Assembly (NCBI RefSeq): GCF_030866785.1
Contig: NZ_CP133018.1
Location: 2,976,001-3,040,000 of the forward strand
Direction: 5' to 3'
Source: Agromyces protaetiae
Lineage (GTDB): Bacteria; Actinomycetota; Actinomycetes; Actinomycetales; Microbacteriaceae
Length of the DNA: 64,000 nt
Part shown: piece after piece, positions 8,385-19,383 of the stretch
Position numbering within the stretch: position 1 is the first letter of the stretch
Layout: each line of letters starts with the position of its first letter
The notes under the pieces: model-generated
What the model was told of the DNA's origin: nothing
The model's database searches: none
What the model saw: the letters and a program-made list of their open reading frames with translations, nothing else
Translations under genes and position numbers: made by a program

Positions 8385-9547
8385 GCGACCGGTTCGACGC
8401 CGCGGAGGCGGCGGGCGGGTTCACCGAGTACTACGGGCGCGCGCCCGGTGGGGTGTGGAGCGCCCCCGGCCGGGTCAACCTGATCGGCGAGCACACGGAC
8501 TACAACGACGGGTTCGTGTTCCCCTTCGCCATCGACCGGCGCACGGTCGTCGCGCTCGGCGACCGTGACGACCAGGTGCTGCGCGTGAGCTCGACCTTCG
8601 CGCCCGACCCGGTGTCGGTGCACCTCGACGACCTCGCGCCCGACGCGGTGAGCGGCTGGGCCGCATATCCGCTCGGCGTCGCATGGGCGCTGCGCGAGTC
8701 CGGCGCGGACCTCGCGCACGTGCGCGGCGTCGACCTGCATCTCGCGTCGGATGTCCCGATCGGCGCCGGCCTCTCATCGTCGGCCGCGATCGAGTGCGCC
8801 GTCGCCGTGGCGCTGAACGAGCACTGGGGACTCGGCCTCGACCGGCCGGCCCTCGCCAAGGCCGGGCAGCTCGCCGAGAACCGTGTCGTCGGCGCGCCGA
8901 CCGGCATCATGGACCAGTCGGCGTCGCTGCTCGGCGAGGCCGACGCCGGCGTGTTCCTCGACTGCCGCAGCCTCGATGCCGACGTGATCCCGCTCGGGTT
9001 CCGCGACGCGGGTCTCGTGGTACTCGTGATCGACACGCACGTGTCGCACGCGCACGCGACCGGCGGCTACGCCGCCCGGCGGGCCTCATGCGAGGCGGGG
9101 GCACGCGCGCTCGGGGTGGACTCGCTGCGTGACGTGCGCGTCGCCGACCTCGCGCGCGCCGAGGCCGAGCTCGACGACGAGACCTTCCGCCGCGTGCGGC
9201 ACGTGGTGACCGAGAACCAGCGCGTGCTCGACGCCGTGCGCTCGCTGCGCGAGCACGGGCCGGCGTCGATCGGACCGTTCCTCGACGCGTCGCACGTGTC
9301 GATGCGCGACGACTTCGAGATCTCGGTGCCCGAGCTCGACACCGCGGTCGAGGCCGCGCAGGGCGCCGGTGCGGTCGGCGCGCGCATGACCGGCGGCGGC
9401 TTCGGCGGCGCCGCGATCGCGCTCGTGGCCGACGCCCTCGTGCCCGACGTGACCGAGTCCGTGCGCGCCGCGTTCGCGGCGCGGGGCTTCCGCGAGCCGA
9501 CCGTGTTCGCCGTCGCCGCCGCGCAGGGGGCACGCCGCGACGGTTGA
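8381..9547 (+). CDS. galK: Galactokinase
   Basis: A 388-residue GHMP kinase that phosphorylates galactose with ATP. The galactokinase signature GRVNLIGEHTDYNDGFVFP lies near the N-terminus, the ATP loop PIGAGLSSSAAIE near residue 126, and GARMTGGGFGGAAIA near the C-terminus. It overlaps galT by four bases. Together with the epimerase-like gene this gives mutarotation, phosphorylation and uridylyl transfer. No UDP-galactose 4-epimerase is present in the window. Confidence 0.95.
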   Translation: MSDRFDAAEAAGGFTEYYGRAPGGVWSAPGRVNLIGEHTDYNDGFVFPFAIDRRTVVALGDRDDQVLRVSSTFAPDPVSVHLDDLAPDAVSGWAAYPLGVAWALRESGADLAHVRGVDLHLASDVPIGAGLSSSAAIECAVAVALNEHWGLGLDRPALAKAGQLAENRVVGAPTGIMDQSASLLGEADAGVFLDCRSLDADVIPLGFRDAGLVVLVIDTHVSHAHATGGYAARRASCEAGARALGVDSLRDVRVADLARAEAELDDETFRRVRHVVTENQRVLDAVRSLREHGPASIGPFLDASHVSMRDDFEISVPELDTAVEAAQGAGAVGARMTGGGFGGAAIALVADALVPDVTESVRAAFAARGFREPTVFAVAAAQGARRDG

Positions 9548-9571
9548 ACGATTGCACGGGTTCGATATACT
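9544..9571 (+). promoter_or_regulatory. Strong leaderless promoter of the small secreted protein at 9579
   Basis: TTGAAC (9544-9549), a 16-bp spacer and TATACT (9566-9571) lie 7 bases before ATG 9579, placing transcription start at the ATG. The downstream bases TGC are shared with the promoters of the two related genes at 18291 and 60532. Confidence 0.7.
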
Positions 9572-9578
9572 GCAATCC

Positions 9579-10001
9579 ATGAACATCACCCTCGCGATGC
9601 TGGCCGGCGCCCTGACCGCGTCACTCTCGTTCGGACCACCTACCCCGACGGCCGAACTCGCGAAAGCGGCGGCGATCGGCGACCCTGAGACGATCGAAAG
9701 GGTGGCGCATCGGGCTGATTTCGGCGTCCTCGCGTCGCACCCCTTCGGGCTGGTCCAGTGCCCCTCGCACCGCCCGAACCACATCGATCACGAGTTCCAC
9801 AAGAACTCTGGGTGGGGCATTCCCAGAGGAGTGGAGATCCGTGCACCCCATGCATTGGTGGTCGCCACCGCACTGGCCACGTATCGGGGGACGGCGGACG
9901 GCTGGGTCCACCCCTCGGGGATCGCATCCGCATTCATCACGAACGCCGGCACCGCGCAATCCATCAGCATCGTGCTGCACTGCACCCGCAGGCCTCGCTA
10001 G
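9579..10001 (+). CDS. Small secreted protein with a CP...C pair (family member 1)
   Basis: 140 residues with a short hydrophobic N-terminus (ITLAMLAGALTASLSFG) that resembles a signal peptide. The mature part has two cysteines, in VQCPSHRP and near the C-terminus in VLHCTRRPR. The same size, export signal and CP...C layout occur in the proteins at 18291-18794 and 60071-60532, and all three have a TAYACTGC -10 region 6-7 bases from the ATG. A single disulfide in the mature domain is inferred. Function is not recognised. It is the most divergent of the three. Confidence 0.7.
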   Translation: MNITLAMLAGALTASLSFGPPTPTAELAKAAAIGDPETIERVAHRADFGVLASHPFGLVQCPSHRPNHIDHEFHKNSGWGIPRGVEIRAPHALVVATALATYRGTADGWVHPSGIASAFITNAGTAQSISIVLHCTRRPR

Positions 10002-10038
10002 GAGGCGCGCGTCGCCGGCGGCACCGGCGCGTGGCAGC

Positions 10039-10491
10039 ATGGGTCACGTGGAGGGGCGCGTCGGGCACGAGCAGCGGCTGCGCGATCTCGCGCTGCTGCG
10101 GCGCGTGCGGGATCGCATGGACCGCGAGTACGCGCAGCCGCTCGACGTCGAGGCGCTCGCGCGCGGCGTGAACCTGTCGGCCGGGCACCTGAGCCGCGAG
10201 TTCAAGCGGGCGTACGGCGAATCGCCCTACTCGTACCTCATGACCCGGCGCATCGAACGCGCGATGGCATTGCTCCAGGTCGGCGAGCTGAGCGTCACCG
10301 ACGTGTGCTTCGCCGTCGGCTTCTCGTCACTCGGCACGTTCAGCACGCGGTTCACCGAGCTCGTCGGAGTGCCCCCGAGCGTGTACCGCCGTGAGGCGAG
10401 GCATCCGCTCGAGGGTGTGCCGTCCGTGCTGGCCAAGCGCGCGACCAGACCGGTCAGGAATCAAGAAGCCGCGGTCACGCGGCGTCAGTAG
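10039..10491 (+). CDS. AraC-family transcriptional regulator, DNA-binding domain only
   Basis: 150 residues containing little more than the two AraC helix-turn-helix motifs: VEALARGVNLSAGHLSREFKRAYG and VTDVCFAVGFSSLGTFSTRFTELVGVPP. There is no separate sensor domain. Ten bases after it lies a VOC-fold protein, and this regulator-VOC pair recurs in actinobacteria, so the VOC protein is the likely regulated partner. No good ribosome-binding site precedes the ATG; GTG 10048 is an alternative. Confidence 0.85.
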   Translation: MGHVEGRVGHEQRLRDLALLRRVRDRMDREYAQPLDVEALARGVNLSAGHLSREFKRAYGESPYSYLMTRRIERAMALLQVGELSVTDVCFAVGFSSLGTFSTRFTELVGVPPSVYRREARHPLEGVPSVLAKRATRPVRNQEAAVTRRQ

Positions 10492-10501
10492 CGTAGCGGC
10501 C

Positions 10502-10912
10502 ATGGACCTGAACATTCAGTACACGTTCCTCCCGCACACCGACGCCGAGGCCTCGCTCGCGTTCTACCGCGACGTGCTCGGCTTCGAGCTCCGCAACGAC
10601 GTCGGCTACGACGGCATGCGCTGGCTCACCCTCGGCTCGGCGAGTCAGCCCGAGACCTCGATCGTGCTCACGCCGCCCGCCGTCGACCCCGGCATCACCG
10701 ACGACGAGCGTCGGGTCGTCGAGGAGATGATCGCGAAGGGCACGTACGCGAGCATCGTGCTCTCGACGAGTGACGTCGATGGCACGTTCAATGCCGTGCA
10801 GGCGAGCGGCGCCGAGGTCGCGCAGGAGCCGATCGATCAGCCGTATGGCGTCCGGGACTGCGCGTTCCGCGATCCGGCGGGCAATATGGTTCGTATCCAG
10901 CAGCCGAGCTGA
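10502..10912 (+). CDS. VOC-family (glyoxalase/bleomycin-resistance fold) protein
   Basis: 136 residues with two beta-alpha-beta-beta-beta modules: [29 protein letters not shown] and [24 protein letters not shown], ending [22 protein letters not shown]. This ending is typical of metal-binding VOC proteins (dioxygenases, glyoxalases, antibiotic-binding proteins). The substrate is not known. It follows the AraC-type regulator by ten bases and is probably co-transcribed. Confidence 0.85.
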   Translation: MDLNIQYTFLPHTDAEASLAFYRDVLGFELRNDVGYDGMRWLTLGSASQPETSIVLTPPAVDPGITDDERRVVEEMIAKGTYASIVLSTSDVDGTFNAVQASGAEVAQEPIDQPYGVRDCAFRDPAGNMVRIQQPS

Positions 10913-10988
10913 GGCCGCTCACCCGACCGCGCCGGACCGCCGCGGGTCCGGCCGCGGCACAACCGCTTGATCGAACCATGGAGCACGG

Positions 10989-13379
<2,391 letters not shown>

Positions 13380-13563
13380 AAGCGCGCGGCTGCCGCGTTC
13401 ATTCCGCGCCTGCCGTTCGGCGATCACCACGACGCGGTGTCGCGCAACATGCACGCACGGCATCCCGCATGCGACCGCGTGCGCTACACAGCGATGTGGT
13501 GTCGCGGGTGCGCGGGGCGGGGGCGCGGGGGCGCGGGGCGCCCCGCGGGCGGCGGGCGGCGGG

Positions 13564-14076
13564 TCAGGCGGCGCCGGATGCCTCGGCGTCGCTGCCGCGC
13601 GCCGGCTCGACCTCGCGCGGGGTGCCGCCGGTGATGCGCACGAGCTCGGCGAACGTCGTCGGGAACACCGTCTTCGCGTGGCCGGCCGCGGCCCAGACCT
13701 CGTCGTACTCGTCGAGCATGACGTCGACGTACGTGCGCACGGGTGCCGGGTGGCCGACCGGTGCGACGCCGCCGATCACCTGACCGGTCGCCGCCTTCAC
13801 CGTCTCCTTCGACGCGCGGGCGATGGTGCCGCCGAGCTCGGCCCCCAGCCAGTCGGTGTCGACCCGGTGTGCGCCGGACGTCAGGACCAGGATCGGCTCG
13901 TCGTCGAGCGTGAACACGAGTGAGTTCGCGATCTGCCCGACCTCGATGCCGAGCGCGTCTGCGGCGAGCTTGGCCGTCGTCACCGCGTCACCGAACCACG
14001 TGATGCGGGGTTCGACGCCCGCGGCGCGGAGCGCCTCGGACACACGGTCGACGGCGGGGTGCGAGGGCGAGGTCAT
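13564..14076 (-). CDS. YbaK/ProX-type aminoacyl-tRNA deacylase
   Basis: 170 residues of the YbaK editing-domain fold. Visible family segments are QIANSLVFTLDDEPILVLTSGAHRVD, the ATGQVIGGVAPVGHP loop with its glycines, and VWAAAGHAKTVFPTTFAELVRIT. These proteins hydrolyse mischarged tRNA (Cys-tRNA-Pro, Ala-tRNA-Pro and others). ATG 14076 is used because an in-frame extension would cross the 14115-14170 hairpin. The preceding 13380-13563 stretch is GC-rich and shows no gene. Confidence 0.85.
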   Translation of the reverse strand: MTSPSHPAVDRVSEALRAAGVEPRITWFGDAVTTAKLAADALGIEVGQIANSLVFTLDDEPILVLTSGAHRVDTDWLGAELGGTIARASKETVKAATGQVIGGVAPVGHPAPVRTYVDVMLDEYDEVWAAAGHAKTVFPTTFAELVRITGGTPREVEPARGSDAEASGAA

Positions 14077-14114
14077 GCCCCGATCGTACCCACCACCACC
14101 CTGATCGCGTTGGA

Positions 14115-14170
14115 GGACAGATTTCGCAGTGGAGGTCGGACAGATCCGACCTCCACTGCGAAATCTGTCC
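14115..14170. repeat. Perfect 26-bp inverted repeat with a 4-base loop
   Basis: The left arm (14115-14140) begins GGACAGATTTCGCAG, and the right arm (14145-14170) is its exact complement around CAGA. The hairpin lies upstream of both divergent neighbours (the YbaK-type gene and the NeuA-type gene), so it is not placed as a terminator. A related element at 37355-37426 matches it at about 22 of 29 positions over GGAGGAC...GGAGGTCGGA. Confidence 0.85.
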
Positions 14171-14292
14171 TTCATCGCGCACGCCAGCCGCCCGACATCG
14201 CGCACGCGCCCGGCCGACATCGCGCACGCCGCCCGGCCGAGTGTTCATCGCGCGGCAACCGGCCCGCCACCCCGGTCTCGTAGCGTGCCCGC

Positions 14293-15657
14293 ATGACCGA
14301 GGCATCGTCCGCGACGTACGGCGTCGCCGTCGCGATCATTCCCGCACGCGGCGGGTCCAAGGGTTTGCCCGGCAAGAACGTGATGCGGGTCGGCGGCGTG
14401 CCGCTCGTCGCGCGTGCCATCGCCGCCGCGCGAGCGGCCCGGTCGATCGGACTCGTCGTCGTCACGACCGACGACGACGAGATCGCGCGGGTCGCACGCG
14501 ACGCCGGCGCGACCGTCGTGCACCGGCCGGCCGAGCTCGCGGGTGACACAGCCTCCAGCGAGTCGGCACTGCTGCACGCGCTCGATGAGCTGAACGAGGG
14601 CGGCGGATGCGACGGCATCGACGGCTGCGACGGCGCCGACGGCTGCGACGGCGCCGACGGCCGCCCCGAGGCATCCGTCACGGTCTTCATCCAGGCGACC
14701 TCGCCCTTCCTCTCGCCCACCGACCTCGACGCGGCCGTCGCGCAGATCGCGTCCGGCGAGCGCGACAGCGTGTTCTCTGCCGTGCCCAGTCACGCGTTCC
14801 TGTGGACGGATGGCGCGGGCGGCGGCGCGGCGGGCGTGAACCACGACCCGGGGTTCCGCCCGCGACGGCAGGACCGCGCCGCCGAGTACCGCGAGACCGG
14901 CGCGTTCTACGCCATGCGCACCGAAGGGTTCCGTGAGGCACGCCACCGTTTCTTCGGCCGGATCGGCGTGCAGCTGGTGCCCGAGCTGCACTCGGTCGAG
15001 ATCGACACCGCCTCCGACCTCGTCGTCGCCCAGGCGCTCGCGAACCTCATCGACCATGCGTCACAGGGCGTCGACGTCGACGCGGTCGTCACCGACTTCG
15101 ACGGGGTGCACACCGACGACAGCGCGATCGTCGGGGAGGCCGGCGTCGAGTTCGTGCGGGTGAGCCGGAGCGACGGGGCGGGAGTCGCGCGGCTCCGCGA
15201 GGCCGGCGTGCCGGTGCTGATCCTGTCCGCCGAGATGCACCCGGTGGTTTCCGCGCGCGGGGCGAAGCTCGGCGTCGAGGTGCGGCAGGGGGTCACCGAC
15301 AAGGCCACCGCGCTGCGCGAATGGGCCGCCGAGCGAGGCATCCGCCTCGACCGCGTCGCCTATCTCGGCAACGACCGCGGCGACCTGCCCGCGCTCTCCA
15401 TAGTGGGCTGGCCCGTCGCGGTCCGCGACGCCATCCCCGAGGTGCGGCGCGTCGCGCGGGTCGTGCTCGAACGCGCCGGCGGCCACGGCGCTGTGCGCGA
15501 GCTCGCCGATGCCGTGCTCGCCGGGCGCCGGGGCGCCGAGCGCGACCGGACGCCCGCAGACCAGGCGCGTGCCATCCAACCCATCGCCGACGAGCCGACC
15601 GCCACCCGGCCGACGGGCACCCAGTCGACCGTCATCATCACCCTCGAAGGAGCCTGA
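14293..15657 (+). CDS. Acylneuraminate cytidylyltransferase fused to a HAD phosphatase
   Basis: 454 residues. Residues 1-250 are a CMP-nonulosonate synthetase (NeuA family) with the nucleotide loop IIPARGGSKGLPGKNV and FIQATSPFLSP. The last 190 residues are a KdsC-like HAD phosphatase with motif I TDFDGVHTDD at 267-276 and YLGNDRGDLPAL. The fusion would dephosphorylate the nonulosonate-9-phosphate and activate it with CMP. An inserted Gly/Asp/Cys repeat (GCDGAD twice, near residue 115) is unusual. It leads directly into NeuB. Sugar identity (Neu5Ac, Kdn or another) cannot be read. Confidence 0.85.
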   Translation: MTEASSATYGVAVAIIPARGGSKGLPGKNVMRVGGVPLVARAIAAARAARSIGLVVVTTDDDEIARVARDAGATVVHRPAELAGDTASSESALLHALDELNEGGGCDGIDGCDGADGCDGADGRPEASVTVFIQATSPFLSPTDLDAAVAQIASGERDSVFSAVPSHAFLWTDGAGGGAAGVNHDPGFRPRRQDRAAEYRETGAFYAMRTEGFREARHRFFGRIGVQLVPELHSVEIDTASDLVVAQALANLIDHASQGVDVDAVVTDFDGVHTDDSAIVGEAGVEFVRVSRSDGAGVARLREAGVPVLILSAEMHPVVSARGAKLGVEVRQGVTDKATALREWAAERGIRLDRVAYLGNDRGDLPALSIVGWPVAVRDAIPEVRRVARVVLERAGGHGAVRELADAVLAGRRGAERDRTPADQARAIQPIADEPTATRPTGTQSTVIITLEGA

Positions 15658-15658
15658 C

Positions 15659-16531
15659 ATGTCTGTTCGACTCGGTCGCCACGAGATCGGCACCGGCCTG
15701 CCGGTGTACGTCATCGCCGAGATCGGCCTCAACCACAACGGGGACGTCGAGCTCGCCAAGCAGCTCATCGACGTCGCCGCGGGCGCGGGCTGCCAGGCGG
15801 TGAAGTTCCAGAAGCGCACGCCCGAGCTCGCGACCCCGGAGCACATGAAGGATGTCCCGCGCGAGACGCCGTGGGGCACCATGAGCTACCTCGACTACCG
15901 TCGTCGCGTCGAGTTCGGCAGCGAGGAGTACCTCGAGATCGCACGCCACGCCGACCTCGCCGGGCTCGACTGGTTCGCGTCGCCGTGGGACGAGCCGTCG
16001 GTCGGGTTCCTCGAGGAGCACGGCACGGCCGCGTACAAGGTCGCGTCGGCATCGGTGACCGATCTGCCGCTGCTGGGCGCGATCGCGGCGACCGGCAAGC
16101 CGGTCATCCTGTCGACGGGCATGTCGACCATCGATGAGATCGATCAGGCCGTCGCGACGCTCGGCACTGAACGGCTCGTCATGCTGCACGCCACATCGAG
16201 CTACCCGATGCCGACCGAGGAGGCGAACCTTCGCACCATCGACACGCTGCGCGCGCGGTACGCGGGCGTGCCGATCGGGTACTCGGGGCACGAGCGCGGA
16301 CTGCAGATCTCACTCGCCGCGGTCGCGCTGGGCGCGGTCGCCGTCGAACGCCACATCACACTCGACCGCGCCATGTGGGGATCGGACCACGCGGCGTCGC
16401 TCGAACCGCAGGGTATCGAGCACCTCGTGCGCGACATCCGCATCATCGAGGAGGCCATGGGCGACGGTGTGAAGCGGGTCTTCCCCGGCGAGCTCGCCCC
16501 GAAGGCGAAGCTGCGCCGGGTGCTTGTGTGA
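15659..16531 (+). CDS. N-acetylneuraminate synthase-family protein lacking the SAF domain
   Basis: 290 residues of the NeuB TIM barrel, which condenses phosphoenolpyruvate with an N-acyl or neutral mannose-type sugar. Visible: YVIAEIGLNHNGDVELAKQL, AVKFQKRTPE, ILSTGMSTIDEI and GYSGHERGLQISLAAVALGA. Typical NeuB is about 345 residues with a C-terminal antifreeze-like SAF domain that caps the neighbouring active site; here the protein ends at KRVFPGELAPKAKLRRVLV. GAAGGAG lies just before the ATG. The stop overlaps the next gene by four bases. Confidence 0.88.
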   Translation: MSVRLGRHEIGTGLPVYVIAEIGLNHNGDVELAKQLIDVAAGAGCQAVKFQKRTPELATPEHMKDVPRETPWGTMSYLDYRRRVEFGSEEYLEIARHADLAGLDWFASPWDEPSVGFLEEHGTAAYKVASASVTDLPLLGAIAATGKPVILSTGMSTIDEIDQAVATLGTERLVMLHATSSYPMPTEEANLRTIDTLRARYAGVPIGYSGHERGLQISLAAVALGAVAVERHITLDRAMWGSDHAASLEPQGIEHLVRDIRIIEEAMGDGVKRVFPGELAPKAKLRRVLV

Positions 16532-18255
16532 CGGGCGCCGACGCGACCGGCGGCGCGGGCGCTCCGAGCACACCGGCGGTGCGCCGACTGCTCGTCGTCA
16601 GCGACTCCGACTCGTACACGAAGTGGGGCGCCGCCCTGGCCTCGGCCCTGCCCGACGCCTGGCACACCGAGCTCGCGCTGCTCCTCAGCGACGTGCTGCC
16701 GAGTGAGCGTCAACTCGCGGCGGCGCTCGCAGGGTCGCGATGGGCTGCGCCGGCCGGATCCGAGACGGACCGGGTCGTCACGGCAGCCGCGGCACGAACG
16801 TCGCGGGACAAGGCCGAGGCCACAGCCTCCGCGCCCACACAGGCCGCTGGGACCGTGGGAACCGCCCTGGGCACGGAGACCGCGCACGCGACGGAGACCA
16901 ACGACGCGACGGAGTCCACAGGGGCCGCCAAGACCGCCCGAACCACGGAGGCCTCTCAGACCGATCAGGTCACGGAAGCCGCCAAGACCGCTCGAACCAC
17001 GGAGGCCACGGCGGCCGATAGGCGTATGCCAGTTCCGCCTCACGATGAGGCGGAACTGACATACGAATCGGCGGCCTCGAACTCGCGGTCCGTGCCGAGC
17101 ACCGCGCGACCGAGGTATGTCCACCTCGACCAACTCGTCGACCTCGTGCGCGAGATGCGGGCCGACGCCGTGCTGCTCGCGTTCCGCGGGCCGCTCGTGC
17201 GGGTGACAGCCGGCCTGCTGAATGCGGTGCCCGACCGGCCGGTGCTCATCGCGGGGTTCCCGGGTCTCACGATTCCGGCCGTGCCGAAGGCGATCATCTA
17301 CCGCGAGCAGGTCGACCTCGTCGTGCTGCACAGCCGGCGCGAGGTGCGCGAGTTCGCGCGGCTCGCCGCCGACCTGCCCGCGGCTCCACGGTTCGGGCTC
17401 GCGACGCTGCCGTTCCTGCCGAGTCGAACGACGGATGCTTCGCGGCGCACGCTGCCCGACGGCGACGTCGTCTTCGCGGTGCAGGCCAAGGTGCCCTCGA
17501 GCCTGGAGGAACGCGTGCATCTCGTGGGCGTGCTCGCCCAGGCCGCGCGACGCCAGCCGCATCGCCGCTTCATCGTCAAGGTGCGGGCCCGGGCGGGCGA
17601 AGCGCAGACGCACGCCGAGACCTACGACCTCGGCGAGCTCGTTCGCGACCCCGCCATCGCGCGAGAGCTCGGCTTCACGCCGCCGCCGAACCTGCTCGTC
17701 GCGGACGGACCGATGTCGGCGCATCTCGAGCGCGCGGCCGCGCTCGTGACCGTGAGCTCGACCGCGGTGCTCGAGGCCATCGCGGCCGATGTGCCCGCCC
17801 TGCTGCTCGACGACTACGGCGTCGGGCCGAGGCAGCTCAACGTGGTGTTCGAGGGCAGCGGGCTGTTCGGCGACGGCGCAGCGCTCGCGGCCGGCGCCTG
17901 GCGACAGCCGGACCCGGCCTGGCTCGACGACAACTACTTCCACGGGCCGGCGGCCGACGACTGGGTCGAGCGGCTCGAGGAGCTGCTCGCGGCTCGAGCG
18001 GCGGCGCCGCTGCCCGTGCTGGCACGGCGTCACAACCGCACGGGCGGAGCACTCCGGCGCGCGTTCGAGCGGCGCAAGATGCTCGGGTCGCACGACCGGA
18101 CGTTCGCCGGGCGGGCATCCGTGCTCGTGGCGGTGCCCGTGCGAGGCGTCGTGCGCACGGTGCGGCGGGTGCGCAGGGCGCTCACGGGCGTTGCGGCCGT
18201 CGACCCATCGCAGCCGGTCGCCGAGTCGCGCGCCGCCGAGCGCGTGACACGCTGA
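16528..18255 (+). CDS. Putative glycosyltransferase (DUF6716-like) with a low-complexity insert
   Basis: 575 residues starting at a GTG that overlaps the NeuB stop (GTGA), implying coupled translation. The N-terminus (VRRLLVVSDSDSYTKWGAAL) and the C-terminal half (ALVTVSSTAVLEAIAADVPALLLDDYGVG) look like a GT-B-type transferase or capsule-transferase-like enzyme. I recall DUF6716 proteins next to NeuA and NeuB in this family, but that assignment is from memory. Residues of about 72-194 are a Thr/Ala/Glu-rich insert carrying a DNA hairpin (17023-17065). It probably transfers the CMP-activated sugar to an envelope polymer. Confidence 0.65.
   Translation: MTGADATGGAGAPSTPAVRRLLVVSDSDSYTKWGAALASALPDAWHTELALLLSDVLPSERQLAAALAGSRWAAPAGSETDRVVTAAAARTSRDKAEATASAPTQAAGTVGTALGTETAHATETNDATESTGAAKTARTTEASQTDQVTEAAKTARTTEATAADRRMPVPPHDEAELTYESAASNSRSVPSTARPRYVHLDQLVDLVREMRADAVLLAFRGPLVRVTAGLLNAVPDRPVLIAGFPGLTIPAVPKAIIYREQVDLVVLHSRREVREFARLAADLPAAPRFGLATLPFLPSRTTDASRRTLPDGDVVFAVQAKVPSSLEERVHLVGVLAQAARRQPHRRFIVKVRARAGEAQTHAETYDLGELVRDPAIARELGFTPPPNLLVADGPMSAHLERAAALVTVSSTAVLEAIAADVPALLLDDYGVGPRQLNVVFEGSGLFGDGAALAAGAWRQPDPAWLDDNYFHGPAADDWVERLEELLAARAAAPLPVLARRHNRTGGALRRAFERRKMLGSHDRTFAGRASVLVAVPVRGVVRTVRRVRRALTGVAAVDPSQPVAESRAAERVTR
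17023..17065. repeat. 20-bp inverted repeat inside the glycosyltransferase gene
   Basis: The arms 17023-17042 and 17046-17065 around loop CGA pair at 19 of 20 positions; the core is CAGTTCCGCCTCA/TGAGGCGGAACTG. It lies in the low-complexity insert and is read as RRMPVPPHDEAELTYES without breaking the frame. It looks like an inserted hairpin element that was tolerated in a linker. Confidence 0.75.
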
Positions 18256-18278
18256 TCACGTTCACGCTGGAGTTGTAG

Positions 18279-18284
18279 TATACT
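18279..18284 (+). promoter_or_regulatory. Leaderless -10 element of the secreted protein at 18291
   Basis: TATACT ends 6 bases before ATG 18291, so transcription should start at the ATG. No clear -35 hexamer is visible at 16-18 bp. TATACTGC is shared with the 9579 promoter, and TACACTGC with the 60532 promoter. Confidence 0.6.
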
Positions 18285-18290
18285 GCTCGC

Positions 18291-18794
18291 ATGACCAAGC
18301 GATCAGTGATGTCTCGAACCGTGCCCGCCGTCGGGCTGACCATGGCGATCGCGGGCGCGCTCGCGCTCGCCCCCGCCTCGGCGTTCGCCGCCGAAGGCGG
18401 CTCAAACGGCGACGCGGACGGTTGGGTCGTCGTCGGCACGCAGATCGACGGCGACTCCTACAAGCGCGAAGTCTTCAACGACGGCATCGGCTGGGGCCCC
18501 AAGCGCATCGATGCGCACTGCCCCGACGACTTCCCCTACCTCGACGCCACCCAGGGCACCCCCGGGCTCAGCGTCGGAAGGGGCCTCGTCGTCGGGGTGG
18601 ACTCAGGCGTCACGGTGGTCGAGGATCCGGGCGCCCGGATCGGCGAGCAGCTCAGCTTCAACGAGGTGATCTACAAGGGCACGACGCTCGTGCCCTGGAA
18701 TCACGATGCGTTCAACAATCGCGGATTCTCGGTCACGATGTTCTGTACGAGTTCGAAAACCAAGGGCTGGACCCAACTCATCCGGGTTCCATGA
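18291..18794 (+). CDS. Small secreted protein with a CP...C pair (family member 2)
   Basis: 167 residues with a clear Sec signal peptide (TVPAVGLTMAIAGALALAPASAFA, cleavage likely after AFA). The mature domain contains AHCPDDFPYLDATQGTPGLSVGRGLVVGV and ends TMFCTSSKTKGWTQLIRVP. The protein at 60071-60532 matches this plan: CPPSHPWLHKPTGTDGRSVGHGYIVG and MVCTSDHNQAWQL. The shared pattern is CP, then SVGxG-(LY)-(IV)-V, then a late Cys before a terminal W-x-L. Function unknown; a small disulfide-bonded extracellular domain is inferred. Confidence 0.75.
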   Translation: MTKRSVMSRTVPAVGLTMAIAGALALAPASAFAAEGGSNGDADGWVVVGTQIDGDSYKREVFNDGIGWGPKRIDAHCPDDFPYLDATQGTPGLSVGRGLVVGVDSGVTVVEDPGARIGEQLSFNEVIYKGTTLVPWNHDAFNNRGFSVTMFCTSSKTKGWTQLIRVP

Positions 18795-18846
18795 CCGTTC
18801 TCCGAAGCCGTCGGCCGCGGTGTCACGGACGAACGGACCCCGCGGG

Positions 18847-19383
18847 TCAGTCGACCGGGGCCGTGTGCGTCGCGACGTGCCGCACGTACGCCTCGGCATT
18901 GCGACGCAGTCCCGCTCGCTCCTCATCGGTGAGCTCGCGACGCACCTTGGCCGGCACACCGGCGACGAGTGAGCCGGGCGGCACCACGGTGCCCTCGAGC
19001 ACGACCGCACCGGCCGCGACGAGCGAGCCGGCACCGATGAGGGCGCCATTGAGCACGGTCGCGCTCATGCCGATGAGGCTGTCGGACTCGATCGTGCAGC
19101 CGTGCAGCACAGCGCCGTGACCCACCGAGACGCCTGAGCCGACCGTGAGCGGGTAGCCGGCGTCGACATGGCAGACGACCGTGTCCTGCAGGTTCGCGTT
19201 CGCGCCGAGCACGATCGGCTCGGCCTCGGCACGCAACACCGCGTTGTACCAGACGCTCGAACCCGCCTCGAGCCGCACATCGCCGACCACGACCGCGCCC
19301 GCGGCGACGAAGGCGGTGTCGGCGATCTCGGGAGCCGGCACGCCGGCGAGCTGGATGATCCGGGCTGAGGGGTCTGCGCTCAT
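18847..19383 (-). CDS. Gamma-carbonic-anhydrase-like hexapeptide-repeat protein
   Basis: 178 residues of left-handed beta-helix repeats, for example ADTAFVAAGAVVVGDVRLEAGSSVWYNAVLRAE and SLIGMSATVLNGALIGAGSLVAAG. The family includes gamma-class carbonic anhydrases and PaaY/YrdA-type thioesterases. Metal-ligand histidines can be proposed in CHVDAGYP and VGHGAVLHG, but catalytic activity is not proven by these. Its ATG overlaps the stop of the upstream APC permease (ATGA), so the two are translated together. Confidence 0.85.
   Translation of the reverse strand: MSADPSARIIQLAGVPAPEIADTAFVAAGAVVVGDVRLEAGSSVWYNAVLRAEAEPIVLGANANLQDTVVCHVDAGYPLTVGSGVSVGHGAVLHGCTIESDSLIGMSATVLNGALIGAGSLVAAGAVVLEGTVVPPGSLVAGVPAKVRRELTDEERAGLRRNAEAYVRHVATHTAPVD

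Noticed and set aside
14115..14170. Terminator
   Set aside because: It lies upstream of both divergent neighbours, so no transcript from either gene would end there.
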